NCBI GenBank assembly: GCA_014621425.1
Contig: JAANBB010000150.1
Location: 18,123-82,122, forward strand
DNA from: Cylindrodendrum hubeiense
Lineage: Eukaryota > Ascomycota > Sordariomycetes > Hypocreales > Nectriaceae
DNA: 64,000 nt
Direction: 5' to 3'
The notes below the pieces were generated by a model. The model was not told the origin of the DNA, did not search any database, and saw only the letters and a program-made list of their open reading frames with translations. A program made the position numbers and the translations under genes. How positions within the stretch are numbered: position 1 is the first letter of the stretch; the number at the start of each line of letters is the position of its first letter. Positions 45,433-57,279 of this stretch are shown here, in pieces.

Positions 45433-47802
45433 CTACCCAGTGTCAGGTAGAGGAACAGAACCTTCTGATCTATGTGATCCCCTTTTCCTCCTCCTGAGTT
45501 CATCCACTTTTTCGTTGAGAGTGACCGTCTCGCCCGCCAGCCGGGCTTTGATCCTGCCCTCGCCAAGCTCCTCGAGCGTTTTTGACTCGAGATGCTTGCG
45601 GCCATCGTATTCGACCCATCGCTGTACATTGGGCAGGTAAGCCCAGGAGAAGATGGCACCGACAGCGGCCACGGAGCCAAATAGGAGGAAGATAAGGCCT
45701 TGGCGGGTTTTGCTGTCGTATGACGAGTTGATGCCATAGACGACGAGAACGGCCACGATACTGCCTAGTTTCCCGGCAGCCGCTGAAATTCCGTGGCAGG
45801 TGCATCGGTAACAAGTCGGGAAGATCTCGGCGGGTATCATGAAAGTGAGAGTGTTGGCGCCTGTCGAAAAATGTTAGTTATAGCTCTCAAGTTGGCACAA
45901 ATCTAGACTATAACTCACCGAAATTGAACATGAAGTGGCAAATAGCCACAAATACAACTGTAGCCGGCGCCCCCTGTTGCTGATGTACGCCATAATAGAC
46001 ACAGCCGGTAACAACAAAGAAAAGAGTAAGGACGAGGAACGACCCCGTGAGCCACAGGCGTCGTGGGATGCGGTTTGCAAAGATGACAAAGCAAGCGCTG
46101 CCGGAGATGGATGCGAGCGAAACTGTTAGGAGATACTGTTTCGTTTGCTCGATCAACACGTCGTAGATGGTGTTACACGGGTGAGTGGCATCCGTTGACC
46201 AGATTGGCAGCCCTTTCTCTGCCCATGAAGGTACAGTTGAGTTGCCTCCTGGCAAAGACGAGTTCCAGCAAGAGAGCTGGTCATTGATAGGTGTAGATTT
46301 GGCAGTTGCCCACATGCCCGACAACGTACCTCTATTATCAAGCGACATACCATAAAAGCTCACATCGAGGAAAAACCATGTTGCGGCAGTGCCGAGGAGG
46401 TATGCCCAGTTTCCATCTCGGATAAAGTAGTTGTGCAGATCCTCCTTTGAGAATTGGACCGGCATTGGCTGGGGCGAGTTGGACAGTTGCATGGCGTTTA
46501 GAGGATTCATTTGGTAAGAGTTAACTGTATGGGCACCGTTCGGGGGATTCATCTGATATGAGGTCGTCATATGGTTGCCGTTGTTGGGATATCCGTTCGA
46601 CGTTTGCTGGCTGTGCCCAAAGCCTTCGGGAGGTCCTCCATGCGGGGCACCGTAGATCCTCTGGGTATTCATCAGGGCAACGGCGGACTTGTTGCGGACC
46701 TCGAGACTGTATATGCCACAGTCGAATAGGAAGAAACGGAAGATGATGGCGAGCAGGGCAGGCACGGCTCCAGAGCCGATGACGATGCGCCAGATCCCAT
46801 CCAGGGCCTTGCGGCATTCCTCCTCGTGCAGGGTATCTAGACCGCAGCGCATTTCTCGAAGATTATGGCTCTTCTCGAAGCCAAGCAGAACAAATAGGCC
46901 GACGATCTGCGCCAGCGCTTGGCCGATGGGTTGCATCATGAAGACGCTTGCGATCATGGTACCTCTAGATTGAGTGCTCGCCCACTCGGAGGTTATCACA
47001 GCACTCAAAGGGTATTCGGCACCGATGCCTTTGTCATAGAACTATCAGCAATAGTTCTTTGGCTCGTAGGTGAGGTGGGAGTGCAACTCACCGATTCCCA
47101 TCACAAAACGCCACCAAACGAAGAGGCCCAAGAACGAGAGGTCCTCGTAGCCATGACTGCTGGTAGCCACACCAATGGTCGAGACGATTACAAGAACTAG
47201 CTCGATACCATATAAACGGGTTCGACCATAGCGATCGGCGAGGTAGCCAAACAAGAGCTGACCGATGACGGAGCCGAAAAGTGTGAAGAGGTTAATCAGT
47301 AGGCCGTACCAGTCGGGGCCCTCAGGCCAGTAGACGAAAGCGATTGAGGCGAGGATAACGTTGGTAGAAAATAGATTATAACTATAACAGGCGACGGGCA
47401 ATCATCAGCACTGATATAAGAGGGTGACGGGACAGTTGCGCAAGCAGGAGGAAGACGCACGAGTCCGTTAGGAAGCCTGAGGCGGCAACCCCCCAAATAC
47501 GGAGGTTCCAGGAGTTGAGGTCAAGTTCATATCTTAATTGTTGGCGATCCTATTTTTACGAAGGAACTGGAATTAGCTTTGATGTCCGTGGCAGGACAGG
47601 ACCGGCTTTGCTTTTGAATCTGCATCTGGGGGTCGAGCGAGCAAGCAAGCGGACGGACGGACAGAGACAGAAGCGACGGGACGGTGACGGCGCAAGCACC
47701 GAGGGCATTGCTCACCTGTGCATCTTGAGAGGGCAAGGCGGAGCTGTCGGAACCCAGAAAGCCGCGATTCGGGCGCAGGTTATACCGCGAAAAGATGGAC
47801 AT
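45433..47802 (-). CDS. MFS phosphate:H+ symporter (PHS family)
   Basis: Exons 47802-47716, 47549-47461, 47381-47092, 47028-45919 and 45860-45433 give 667 residues. The first two short exons (MSIFSRYN... and [14 protein letters not shown]) join in phase 0 and lead to [17 protein letters not shown]. The MFS signature is clear: [16 protein letters not shown] between spans 2 and 3, and [16 protein letters not shown] in span 4. The second half has about six spans, and [20 protein letters not shown] is typical of PHS transporters. The family imports phosphate with protons across the plasma membrane. Two cytosolic and extracellular loops are long; the first contains a doubled SYQMNPxN motif, the second has N-glycosylation sequons. 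No PHO-type regulatory gene is adjacent. Substrate could be another anion. Confidence 0.9.
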
Positions 47803-48960
47803 GATTTGCGGTCGGCGGGGATGCGAAGCGATGCGACGCGTCGCAGAGAGCACCGGCTCCGAAATTTGTATGGGCTGAGCGGAGCTCGCAGGTGCAGGGC
47901 TCGGTAGGAGCTGGCGGCCGAGAGACCGAGTCAAGCATAGAGAGGCAGGCAGGAAAGGCCCGGTGAGGAGGATAAATCGACAAGCATGAACATGGCCGTA
48001 TCTCAGCGGGAACAGAAAGAAACAGGATGCTAGGGATATGTTGTCGTTAGAATCGAGCCAGGCTGCGCAGGAGTGGTACGGGAGGCCGGGAGGCCATCGC
48101 AGAACAGTGTGGGCGCGGTGGGCCAACGGTGCACCAGGCGGTGGCCGGCTCGCAGTGGCGTCCGGGCAGCTATGGCTATGGCTATGAGCTTGGCTCGCGC
48201 CTTGGCTGGTTTGCGTCTAGCGGTTGGCTCGGTGGGCTGGGACCTTGGCGGGAACTTGGCTGCGAGGGACGAAATGAGATGTGAGCGAGCGAGGAGGCTT
48301 GACAGGCTAGGTTGTTAGTTAGGCTGCAGGGCTTCTCCGTACGTAGTACAGAGTATCGGGTACGGAGTACAAAGTGTCCATCTGTCCAGAGCCCAGGGCG
48401 TCGGATCGAGGATGGGGGTGAATCTCCCGGGGGGCCGGTTTGCGCGCGTCCAAGAGTTTGGGGTTGGCGCAGGAGGGAGGGGGAACCCTTGGAGGGGTGC
48501 AAATCATGCGGTTGATGCCGATTGTTAGTTGTTCGAAGGACTGAATGGTCCTCTGCATACAATGGTACATGCGTGCGATGGCCCAGACGTACTCCATACA
48601 TGGACCACCCGAGGCCAGGGGAGGCACAGAGGATTTCTGGCCTGTCCAGGCTGCGCTACTTCCCCTACCGGCCAGCTGGGGGGAACACCTAGAGCGCTGC
48701 ATATTTCAACCCGGGGCCTGACTTCCCTGGAGCCCCCCAATTGGCACAGAAATGTGGCGGCAGGGAGGCATATCGGAGGACGCCAGGGAAGCGAAGTGAG
48801 CAGGGTCTAAGGTCAATGTGTGGGTTCTGGCCATTGAGACACCGTCAACGTCAAAGTGATGGGCACGTGGTGTTGAGCCACGGCGAGAGAGCCGTAGAGC
48901 GTGGGGGAGAGGCGTTACATAATCCTCCGGGGTACCTGCCCAAATTGCTGAGAGCCCACA

Positions 48961-48992
48961 CTACCTGCCTAGGTACCTCCCTACCTAGGTAG
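48961..48992. repeat. CCTAGGTACCT palindrome cluster
   Basis: CCTAGGTACC and CCTACCTAGG palindromes lie next to each other, in the same motif family as the blocks at 4878, 21911 and 25744. Confidence 0.7.
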
Positions 48993-49545
48993 CTGTGGAG
49001 GCCCAAAGGTAGCGTGACAGGCACGAAGGAAGGCAGCGCTTTCTTTTCCAGTTGGGGGCGAGCGAATGCCTTGCCTGGGTAGCACAACGCCCGGATCGGA
49101 AGCCTCAAGCCCCTCCATCCCTCCGAGGAGGGGTAGGGGGCGATCCAAAGACACCAACAGGGAAGACGATGAGAGCGAGAAGCGACCCGTCCTACTTTGG
49201 GATACTCCCGTGGCCATGTCCTGGTCAGTGCCAATCTACAAGACAAGTCTGTGTGCCCGTGTGCCTCAAACTTGCTCGATCTAGAGGGGCACGGCACGCC
49301 GCGTCGCCATCATAACCCAAGCAGTCTTCAGTGACGCATCCACCATCCATTCACCACCCACGGGTGACGAAACGAAGTCGCTGGGGCCCAGACAGTCGGG
49401 AATTGCAGCGGGAACCTGACCCGAGGCCCATCGCCGAACGACAAGCGGCAGACGCCCCACGCGAACTAACGCTTCGGAGTTGAGAGGAGGCACGCAAGCT
49501 GCCGGGATGGTCATCCAACGAAACACCAGTCATGTGTCCAGCACC

Positions 49546-49591
49546 AGCAATGGCAGCAGCAATGGCAGCAGCAATGGCAGCAGCAATGGCA
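49546..49591. repeat. 12-bp tandem repeat AGCAATGGCAGC
   Basis: Nearly four perfect copies of a 12-bp unit. A run of 9-bp CAACCCAGA-type units follows at about 49626-49665. All frames through it encode Ser/Asn/Gly/Ala or Met/Ala repeats. No gene context. Confidence 0.8.
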
Positions 49592-50759
49592 GACGACAGG
49601 CGACATCAACCCAAGGCGCCAAGCAATCCAGGCAACCCAGACAACCCAGACAACCCAGGCAATCTGAACCCTTTCTTAGCCCCGGCAAAAGCCATGCTCG
49701 ACCGTGCTAGGGTTGACTAGCAGCTGTTGTATGCTGCCGCCCATCCACCCATCAGAGAGCCGCCTGGGCCCCCGTGCGCGATGTTCCCGTCTTCAGTGGA
49801 CCACCAATCGACGACAAGCTTCCCTCCATGTGGCGCCGACCCTTGGTTCTCCGGCTCTGATCCGTTTCCTGGCCCTCCCTGGTCCCTCTAAGCCTTCGCC
49901 GTGTCTTGCGTCTGGGCGACCGGGGTCTAGTTGCTTGTGTGCGCCGCTGCTGTTGCGTGCCTGCCCGTTGTGTGCCCGTCTGCGTCCGTGTCTGCGGGGA
50001 GTTTTTGGTTTGATTGTCGGGCTCGAGTTGAGCGCGCGCTGCCCCTCGTTCCACCACCATATGGATTTCTCGTCAACGAACACGATGGAAGATGCTTGGC
50101 CGCGGCTGGTCTAGCTCACCAGACCATCACCGACACGCCCACGACGCTTGCCCGCAGCGGCCTGCAGGTCCTCGACATTGTCATCCATTGTCATCTCGGC
50201 ATTGGTTCCTGGCCTTCCGTCGAGCATCGTCGTGTGAGCGCCCGTGTCTGCCTCTCCAACTGCGACTACCACTGCGACCGCGACTGTATCTATCTGCCCT
50301 GTCCGCGTCCGTGGTCACCAAGTTGGGGTAGGTACTGCACGACTGCCCGCATCCAAGTAGTCCTACCCATGCCCATCTGAGCCCAAGTGTATGCTTGCGT
50401 CTGAGAGTGGGCTTCTGAGTCTGTCTGCAAAAGGCGTGCGTGCGTGCGTGTCTCTCCCGCTGGGTGAATGTGAGCTCGAGCTTAAGCCTGAGGCGTGAGA
50501 GAGACAAACGTCTGCCGCCCTCTGCGTATTTGCTTTGCATCCTCACCAGTCGTCATCGTCATCTTCATCTGCTCGTCCTCGTTGCCCAACCCCCAAGGGC
50601 GGTGCGGAACTCGGCCACGCGACCCCCGTCCCGATGATTCGGGTCTTCAAGACGGCACCAGCACAAACCACCTGCCAGCTTCTCGTCGTTGTGACCGTGT
50701 CATGACATGTCCCCACCGCTCGGTCAGTCAGTTTGCCCTCGACTGCCACCTGCGACAGC

Positions 50760-52165
50760 ATGTCCTCCTCGGGCTCCTCCTTTACCTCGTCGTCCCTCGG
50801 TCGCCCGCCAACATACGGACGTACTTACGCCAGTCCTGTTGACTCGACCTGGACCCCGACCTCGGGCATCTCAACCATTTCAGCTCCTACCACAGAAGGT
50901 TCAGTCACGCAAACTTCCACCCTCGATCTCGGCCCTCCCGGCTTTCAAGCAACAATGTATGTGCTCCAATCTGGTCCGACGCTTTCACGCCCTCTCCAAT
51001 ATTATCTGGGCCCCAATTGCTGCTTCACAATATCTGACCTCGGTCTCCTCCAGAATTCTCTTCCAGGACACCACCGACGAGCGTGTCGTCTATCTGGGCC
51101 CCTGGGAAGTGGTGGGCTCTGAGCAGCGCCGCATCCTTTGGCAGGGCAGCTACCAGAACGAACTTCTCGAACACTTCCGTGAGGCTGCCGTCCCTCTCTC
51201 GTCTCGTCATCCCGGCGCATTGGCTAACCATCGACGACCCCAGTGCCCTCCGACATCCCTTCAGACATCCACCCGCATACCCTCCACTCACGGCATCGCC
51301 CCTACTACGACGCCGCGGACATGGAACGATATCTGACGTTTCAGGAACCCCATCGAATTCGGTACACGACGGACGAAGGCGTTTGTATCCACGACCAGTA
51401 TATCAAGGTTCGGTACGAATTCACCACAGTCGAAGGCTCCATCCAGTTTCAGGGCGACGTCCGTCGAAAGGACCTCGTCGACTTCTACGACGTGGATGTA
51501 GTTTGGACCAATGTCCACGGTCGCACTGATAGCTTCGGCAAGGTCAAGGGCATTGGGGCCATCCAAAGGCTTAAGCTGTGGAGAGACCGATATACCACCT
51601 TCCACTCCCTCAGCGTCTGGGCCAATAAAACCGACGGCCAGTACCGCGAATACGAGATACATAACTTCGACGGTGAGGTTCGTGGGCGGGACGATCGTGC
51701 AAAACAGCTCAAACTCATGGTCCACGGTCGACGCCGCAGCACAACCGACGAACACCAACACCGCCGTTTCAACCTGGCTCATCGCATGCGTCCTCGGGTG
51801 AGGACTGGCAGTTCTTCGGAGCCCAGCCCATCTCAGCCGCCGCTCGACATACGATACCTGGCCATGCAGTTTACCGAACGCCAAGGTAAATACGTCTCGG
51901 GGGATTGCTCCTTCTTATCACAACCAAACCGGTTTCTAGTCGGCTAACCATCACCCCAGCGTATCGGCGGTTCCTAGAGACGTGGCTCTATTGCCACAGT
52001 ACTGACCGCGAGTTCAACGGCATCCCCTTCCCACCTAACCATTTCGAGCTACCCTCGCCGCAAATAATGCCGGGACACTCCCCAGATCTCCCGGACTGGC
52101 AGAACCACACCCTCGATAGCATCGCAGAGCCCTCGGGCCCGGGCGACGCAGTGGCAACGCCCTGA
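50760..52165 (+). CDS. Uncharacterised protein, four exons
   Basis: Exons 50760-50956, 51054-51178, 51244-51885 and 51960-52165 give 389 residues. All junctions are consensus (GTATGT, GTGAGG, GTAAAT donors, with CTGAC or CTAAC branch sites) and keep the frame. Residues 1-65 are Ser/Thr-rich and look disordered. From about 66 the sequence is a compact, charged domain (ERVVYLGPWEVVGSEQRR, MERYLTFQEPHRIRYT, IKVRYEFTTVEGSIQFQGDVR, YDVDVVWTNVHGRTDS) with many predicted beta strands, then a basic tail and a Pro-rich C-terminus. No catalytic motif, signal peptide or membrane span is seen. I do not recognise the family. The even amino-acid composition argues for a real protein. It is head-to-tail with acetate kinase, 420 bp apart. 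Confidence 0.8.
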
Positions 52166-52585
52166 GCGGACGCGCAGCCACTAGCACCACTAACCCGAAC
52201 CACATGCCTGCAGCAGCATGCAGGTGGGGTGACAGCCTTTGCAGGACACACAGCGAAGCAAGCGATGGTCTCGCTTGCAAGACCTGTAGAGAGCCTGGAC
52301 CGGTGGGATTTCGGCGCCGGTTGGGGGGCTGACGGCAGATACAGCGGCGGTATGCGCAACCATCAGCAAACCACATGCCACGGCCGTGGCCAGACTGCGG
52401 CCAGACACCCCGGAGCAACACCACCCCACCTAACCCCGCGACGTCAGACCACGGTGTGTCGTCATTCAGCAACGCACCTCGCCGAGCTAATATATCATGA
52501 CCATATAACCAGCTCCCATTGCCAGCTCAACGACATCAATGTCAACCCATTGACTCTACTCGTTTCTTCTATTGCCATCGTGGCC
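52166..52585. other. Intergenic region and acetate kinase promoter
   Basis: The 420 bp before acetate kinase include TAATATATC and CATATAA strings at about 52488-52510, roughly 80-95 bp before the start codon, as a possible TATA element. Nothing else seen. Confidence 0.4.
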
Positions 52586-53959
52586 ATGAAGGTTATCCTC
52601 GCCATCAACGCCGGCTCCAGCTCGGTCAAAATATCTGTCTTCACGGCCGATAAGGATGCATTGCCCCGCCAGATCGCAGACACTCAGATCAGCGGACTCA
52701 CTGCCCCACCAGCCCAACTCACATATTCCCGTCTCGGCGAGACCCTCATCAAGGCCAAGGAAGTCGCTGGTGAAGTCAAGAGCCAGGATGACGCTTTTGA
52801 TCTGCTTCTCAAGACCCTTGTCGACGACGACGGCCTGCAAGAGATCAGCTCCAAGGCCGACATCGCCATCGCCTGTCATCGCATCGTTCACGGCGGCGAT
52901 TACGACAGGTCTCAGATCATAACTCAGGATACCTACCATCATCTTGAGGAGCTGAGTGATTTGGCGCCGCTGCATAACGGCGTCGCCCTTGGCATTGTCG
53001 ACACGTGCATCAGGCTTCTCCCCGACGCTGTCAATGTCGCCTGCTTCGACTCGCAGTTCCACACCACTCTCCCGCCGCACATCTACACATATCCCATCAA
53101 TCCGAAAATTGCAAAGAGTAATCGCTTGCGCAAGTATGGTTTCCATGGCATCAGCTATGCTTTCATATCGCGATCCGTCGCCGAGTTCCTAAACAAGGAC
53201 GTTGGCTCCCTCAATATCATCGCCCTCCACCTCGGCAGCGGCGCAAGCGCGTGCGCCATCAAGGATGGCAAGAGTTGGGACACGAGCATGGGGTTGACTC
53301 CGTTGGCGGGTCTTCCCGGTGCCACGCGGAGCGGCAGTGTTGATCCCAGGTAAGCCTCTCCATGCACCCATATGTTACCGTCGAACCAGCCCGAGGTTAT
53401 TAGCAAAGCTCCCCAAGCCCTTGACGATGTTTAGCGGGTGTCAAGGAAACGATGCTAACCTACCGCCACATATAGCCTTGTATTTCACTATGCCAGCGAT
53501 GTGGGTAAACTATCCCCCGCTTCAACCAAGCATCTCCATATCTCGGTTGCCGAGGAGATACTCAACAAGCAGAGCGGTTGGAAGGCCATGACCGGCACCA
53601 CCAACTTTGGTGTCGTCGCCGCCTCGGACGACCCTGCCTGCCGTCTCGCCTTTGACATCTTCGTCGACCGCGTCCTTGGCTTCATTGGCTCCTACTACGT
53701 AACCCTAGGTGGCGGCGTCGACGCCCTCGTCTTCGCTGGCGGCATTGGTGAGCGCAGCGATAAACTTCGAGCCGCCGTCGTCGACCGCCTCGCCTGCCTC
53801 GGTTTTACTCTCGACAAGGCCCGCAACGCTGAACCAATCACCAACCTCGTCCAGGATCTCGCCGCCAAGGACTCGAAGCATGGCATCCTTGTCTGCCAGA
53901 CTGACGAGCAGTTTGAGATGGCTAGACTGTGCGCCGAGAAGGAGGACTTGTGGGAATAG
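52586..53959 (+). CDS. ackA: Acetate kinase
   Basis: Exons 52586-53349 and 53476-53959 give 415 residues, the usual length. The ASKHA signatures are visible: phosphate-1 motif NAGSSSVKIS near the N-terminus, the CHRIVHGGD substrate region, RKYGFHGISY, LGSGASACAIKDGKS, the TSMGLTPLAGLPGATRSG block and the C-terminal AGGIGERSD. The enzyme interconverts acetate + ATP and acetyl phosphate + ADP in the cytosol. In fungi the partner is generally phosphoketolase (Xfp) rather than phosphotransacetylase; no Xfp gene is in this window. The ATG was chosen because MKVILAINAGSSS is the normal start. The upstream extension of the same frame has no homology. Confidence 0.96.
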
Positions 53960-54904
53960 ATACATATTGAGACTCTCCTGCGCGTCCCAGTCGCGGAGGA
54001 GTGACTAAATGAGAGGATGAAGATGGACTTGACACATTTGCTTGCTTGTATATACTTCTATTCTTATGGAGCGCATGACTGATCACGCGGATTACGATGG
54101 CCATGTATTTGCAGTTGTTCAACCAATCACGACTCGGGAAAAAACAATAGAAATCAACATTTAAGTGAAGATCAAAGTGGTATCAATTCACCCCATGAAG
54201 CGCCTCTCTATCAAGGGCCTTCAACTATGTATAGACCAGCAAGCGAAAAATCGAAGTTTGTTGCAAGTCTCAAAACAACCGCAGCTATGTACTTGCGGCG
54301 CATCTGCCCAAAGGCACACATGGCGTATGGGCGCATGGCCTCATACAGGCCAGAATGCTTATGACTCCTTGTCGCGAAAAAGGCTCGTGGACGCCATCGC
54401 CGACAAGGAGGCGCCCTTGAACTGCATCTCAACAGAAGATTAAATAAAAAAAATTGCCCCAACGCCGTGCCTTTTTCTCTCCATGGAATATCCCCAATGG
54501 TTTCCTGTTCGTCATGTATCTAAAAACCAGATGAGATGGAGCATCATGCTAGGCGCCATTTCGTGTGCTTTCGACGCCGCCCATGTTCACAAAATCCCAT
54601 GAAAAAGAGAAGCACCAAAGAAAAACGCCTGTCCCTTAGGATTGCCTTTCGTATATTCGTACATCCCGCAGCCAACGAGATCAGTAGCCGAAAAAAGAGA
54701 AAAAAGTCATGCTTCGTATGTAAGGGTGTGGTAGTGTCGTGTCTGGTGAGGCGAGGTTGGTTGCGGTGAGGATCAGGTGGAGTTTGGCGCGGTCGATGAA
54801 TAAGATTAGGATTATCAGCTAGGGCGGATTGCGGTTTTGGTGACAGGTGATGAGGGGTGACGTGGGATGTAAGTTGGGTGCCAACCAGTTAGAGCCGAAG
54901 ACAC
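53960..54904. other. Convergent intergenic region
   Basis: It lies between the 3' ends of acetate kinase and the C2H2 gene. It is AT-rich at 54100-54180 and 54440-54720, with A runs. Probably long 3' UTRs. No gene supported. Confidence 0.5.
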
Positions 54905-55792
54905 TCAGGAACCACCCTCTTGACAGGCCACCGCCATTGCCAGGGCGTCCAGTCCGCTGGGCGTCCTGCCAGCAACGGGGCGGTTGAGCAGGGGCAGGTT
55001 GAGACCGCGCATGTCCCATGCTGCACTAGCAACACTCGGTGAGGGCTGCGGGGGGGTGGGAAGAGGATACTGGTTTGCCGTCTCCCAGTGGGATTTGGAA
55101 TCCCGGGAAGCAGCCGAGCGACCGGATGCTGAGCTGCGCCCCGACGAGGAGTTGCGGCGGGCTTCGGCGAGGGAGGTCTTGTGGCCTCGCTGGCTCGAGG
55201 ATCGCGTCTTTTCTTTGTAGTGCGTCTCAAGGTGTTGCTTCATGTTGTCGGCGCGAGTGAACTTTTTCTGGCAGCCGGGGAATGTGCAGTGAACTGCCTT
55301 CTCAGCGGTGTGGATCTTGGAATGGCGCGAGGCGTGGCCCGAGGTGGTAAATGTCTTTTCGCAGCCATGACTGTCGCGATAGCGACAAGGGTAGCGCTTG
55401 CTGGGTCGGTCGGGCATAGGCGATGCGGCGGGTTGGTTGGAGAGGTCGTCATCAAAAGATGCGGAGCGAGTGCTCTCGGCGTAAGCTGCGGGCTTGGCCG
55501 AGTGAGCATCGACGCCATACTCGTGGGGAATGGAGTAAACGGATTGGTGTCGCGGGTAGTAGTCGACGTTGGGAGTCATAGGAGACACGGGATCGGTGCT
55601 CATCTGGGAGTCGTAGGAGTCGGAACGCAGTAGCTCGGGAGTATTGGGCGAAGAAGCGGTGCTTCCAGAGGCGGAGTATTGTTGCGCGAGAGCATGGCCG
55701 GAATGGTAGCTTGGGGGTCGTCGGGACAGGTAGCTGGCGGCATCATCGTTGAGTAGCGAGACCTGTCGGCCTGAAGCGTCTCGGACTTGCAT
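54905..55792 (-). CDS. C2H2 zinc-finger transcription factor, two fingers
   Basis: A single exon of 295 residues. The N-terminal 125 residues are rich in Ser, Pro and Tyr. Two adjacent fingers occupy about residues 130-195: CRYRDSHGCEKTF...HASRHSKIH, with an unusually long C-x7-C spacing, and CTFPGCQKKF...NMKQHLETH. A Ser/Arg-rich segment and a Pro-rich C-terminus follow. The finger pair with the CRYRDSHGC spacing resembles fungal stress or developmental C2H2 regulators of the yeast YPR015C/CMR3 kind. I have not matched it to a named member. It probably acts in the nucleus. The start at 55792 is the first ATG of the frame; an upstream intron cannot be excluded. Confidence 0.88.
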   Translation of the reverse strand: MQVRDASGRQVSLLNDDAASYLSRRPPSYHSGHALAQQYSASGSTASSPNTPELLRSDSYDSQMSTDPVSPMTPNVDYYPRHQSVYSIPHEYGVDAHSAKPAAYAESTRSASFDDDLSNQPAASPMPDRPSKRYPCRYRDSHGCEKTFTTSGHASRHSKIHTAEKAVHCTFPGCQKKFTRADNMKQHLETHYKEKTRSSSQRGHKTSLAEARRNSSSGRSSASGRSAASRDSKSHWETANQYPLPTPPQPSPSVASAAWDMRGLNLPLLNRPVAGRTPSGLDALAMAVACQEGGS

Positions 55793-57200
55793 TGCGAAAA
55801 TAGAGGCTGTAGGTTGTGGTTGGTTTGGGCTCTGTTCGCGAGATTTGGAGAAACCGGAAGCAGCGGGCTTGAAGGTCTAAGGTGAGGAGGCGAGGTGAGG
55901 CGAGCGCGAGGCGGAGCAGAGTGAAGCAAGGTGCCTGGGGCCGGCGACCAGGGGGGTGGAAGTGACTGGGTGCCGAGGCGAAGCCAGGGGGGCGGGCCAC
56001 TGGGGAAGCGGGAAGCGGGAAGCGGGAAGCTTGGAAGCTGGGAGAGAGACGTGTGGACTGGAAATGAGGGCGGGAGACTTTGGAACGGAGTCGTGGTCTC
56101 GCAGCTGTCTCAAAAAGAACCGCTTCTCTTTGGGGCGTGATCCGGTTCTTTGCCCTTTTTTTTTTCTTCTCTTTGATGAAATTGAGTCAGGCGCGACGCT
56201 GGTTCAGACGAAAGCACCGACCGGGTGTGTTATTGAAGAGTGTGTCTAACGAGAAGACCACGAGACGAGTCGCCAGGAGTGTTTTAGATTTGAAGTTGCA
56301 ATCGTACAAAGTGGACGGCGCCGTATTGTTGGCCGGGTTCGTGGGTGCGGCGATGGTGTTAATGAAATGGAAGCGAGCCCCAGGTGTCAGAGGTCGGTGA
56401 CATGTAGCGGAAATATGTATCTGGCGAGATATGATTGAATAGTTGTCCGATGGCGCTGGATGAGCAGATGAACAGTCCCGAAAAGGGAAAGCAAACGCAA
56501 ATGGAGGACCGAGGCGACGGAGCGGGAAGGATGGGAGATTGGGCGATGCGCTTCAGCCAGGCAAGACAAGGTAGGTCTGTCGGGGTCCGAGGGTCCAAGG
56601 TCCAAGGTTCAAGGTCCAGGGAGGGATGGAAGAAGAAACCACGAGAGGAGTTCACGTTAAGAGAGGCTCGCAAGGGGGGGATTGGGCATAAGAAACCGAA
56701 TCAGCAAGACGATGAGGAATTGGTACGTCTTCGAAGATCAGGGCAAGGCGAGGCAAGGCAAAGCCAGGCGAAGCAGGCCCGGCTGGAGCTTTATTAGGTT
56801 TTCAACCCGTCAAGCGAAGGGCCAGGGTCTGGAGGTATGGACGTCTGGAGGTACGTAGTATGGACGTGGAGAGGCAGAGGGGAGTGTGTCGAGCGACAGC
56901 CGAAAAGCCCACGCAGAGTCACAGGGCCACGGGGCCACAGGGGGTAGACAAAGTGGGGACGGGGTGAGGCCCGTGAGGGGGGCGTGAGGGGGTGAGATGC
57001 GGATGCGGAGGCAAAGAGAAAGGGAAGGGAAACGGGAAAGGGCGATGGATATCCGTATAGGCGTGTGGGCGGTATGGAGCGAGTGAGTGAACTGTGTGTG
57101 GGTGTGGTCTACGGTGTGCGGATACTTGAGATGGGGTCGGAGAATGGGATGGGATGGGATGGGATGGGCTGTGATGTGACGGGATGAGATGGGGACAAGC

Positions 57201-57279
57201 TGGGCCAGTATGGGCCAGTATAAGCCAGTATGGGCCAGTATGGGCCAGTACAAGCCAGTATAAGCCGGTATGGGCCAGG
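57201..57279. repeat. 10-bp tandem repeat TRRGCCAGTA
   Basis: Eight head-to-tail units, of which five start TGGGCCAGTA-like and the others TAAGCCAGTA or CAAGCCAGTA, keep an exact 10-bp period. Just upstream (57145-57169) is a five-copy GGGAT repeat. Confidence 0.9.

Larger units (their letters stand above)
47803..50759. other. Long divergent intergenic region
   Basis: About 3 kb between the phosphate transporter (minus) and the unknown gene at 50760 (plus). It contains a TAGGTACCT-type palindrome cluster (48961-48992) and 12-bp and 9-bp tandem repeats near 49.55-49.67 kb. The right part, from about 49750, is C/T-rich and looks like the leader of the next gene. No gene supported. Confidence 0.5.
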
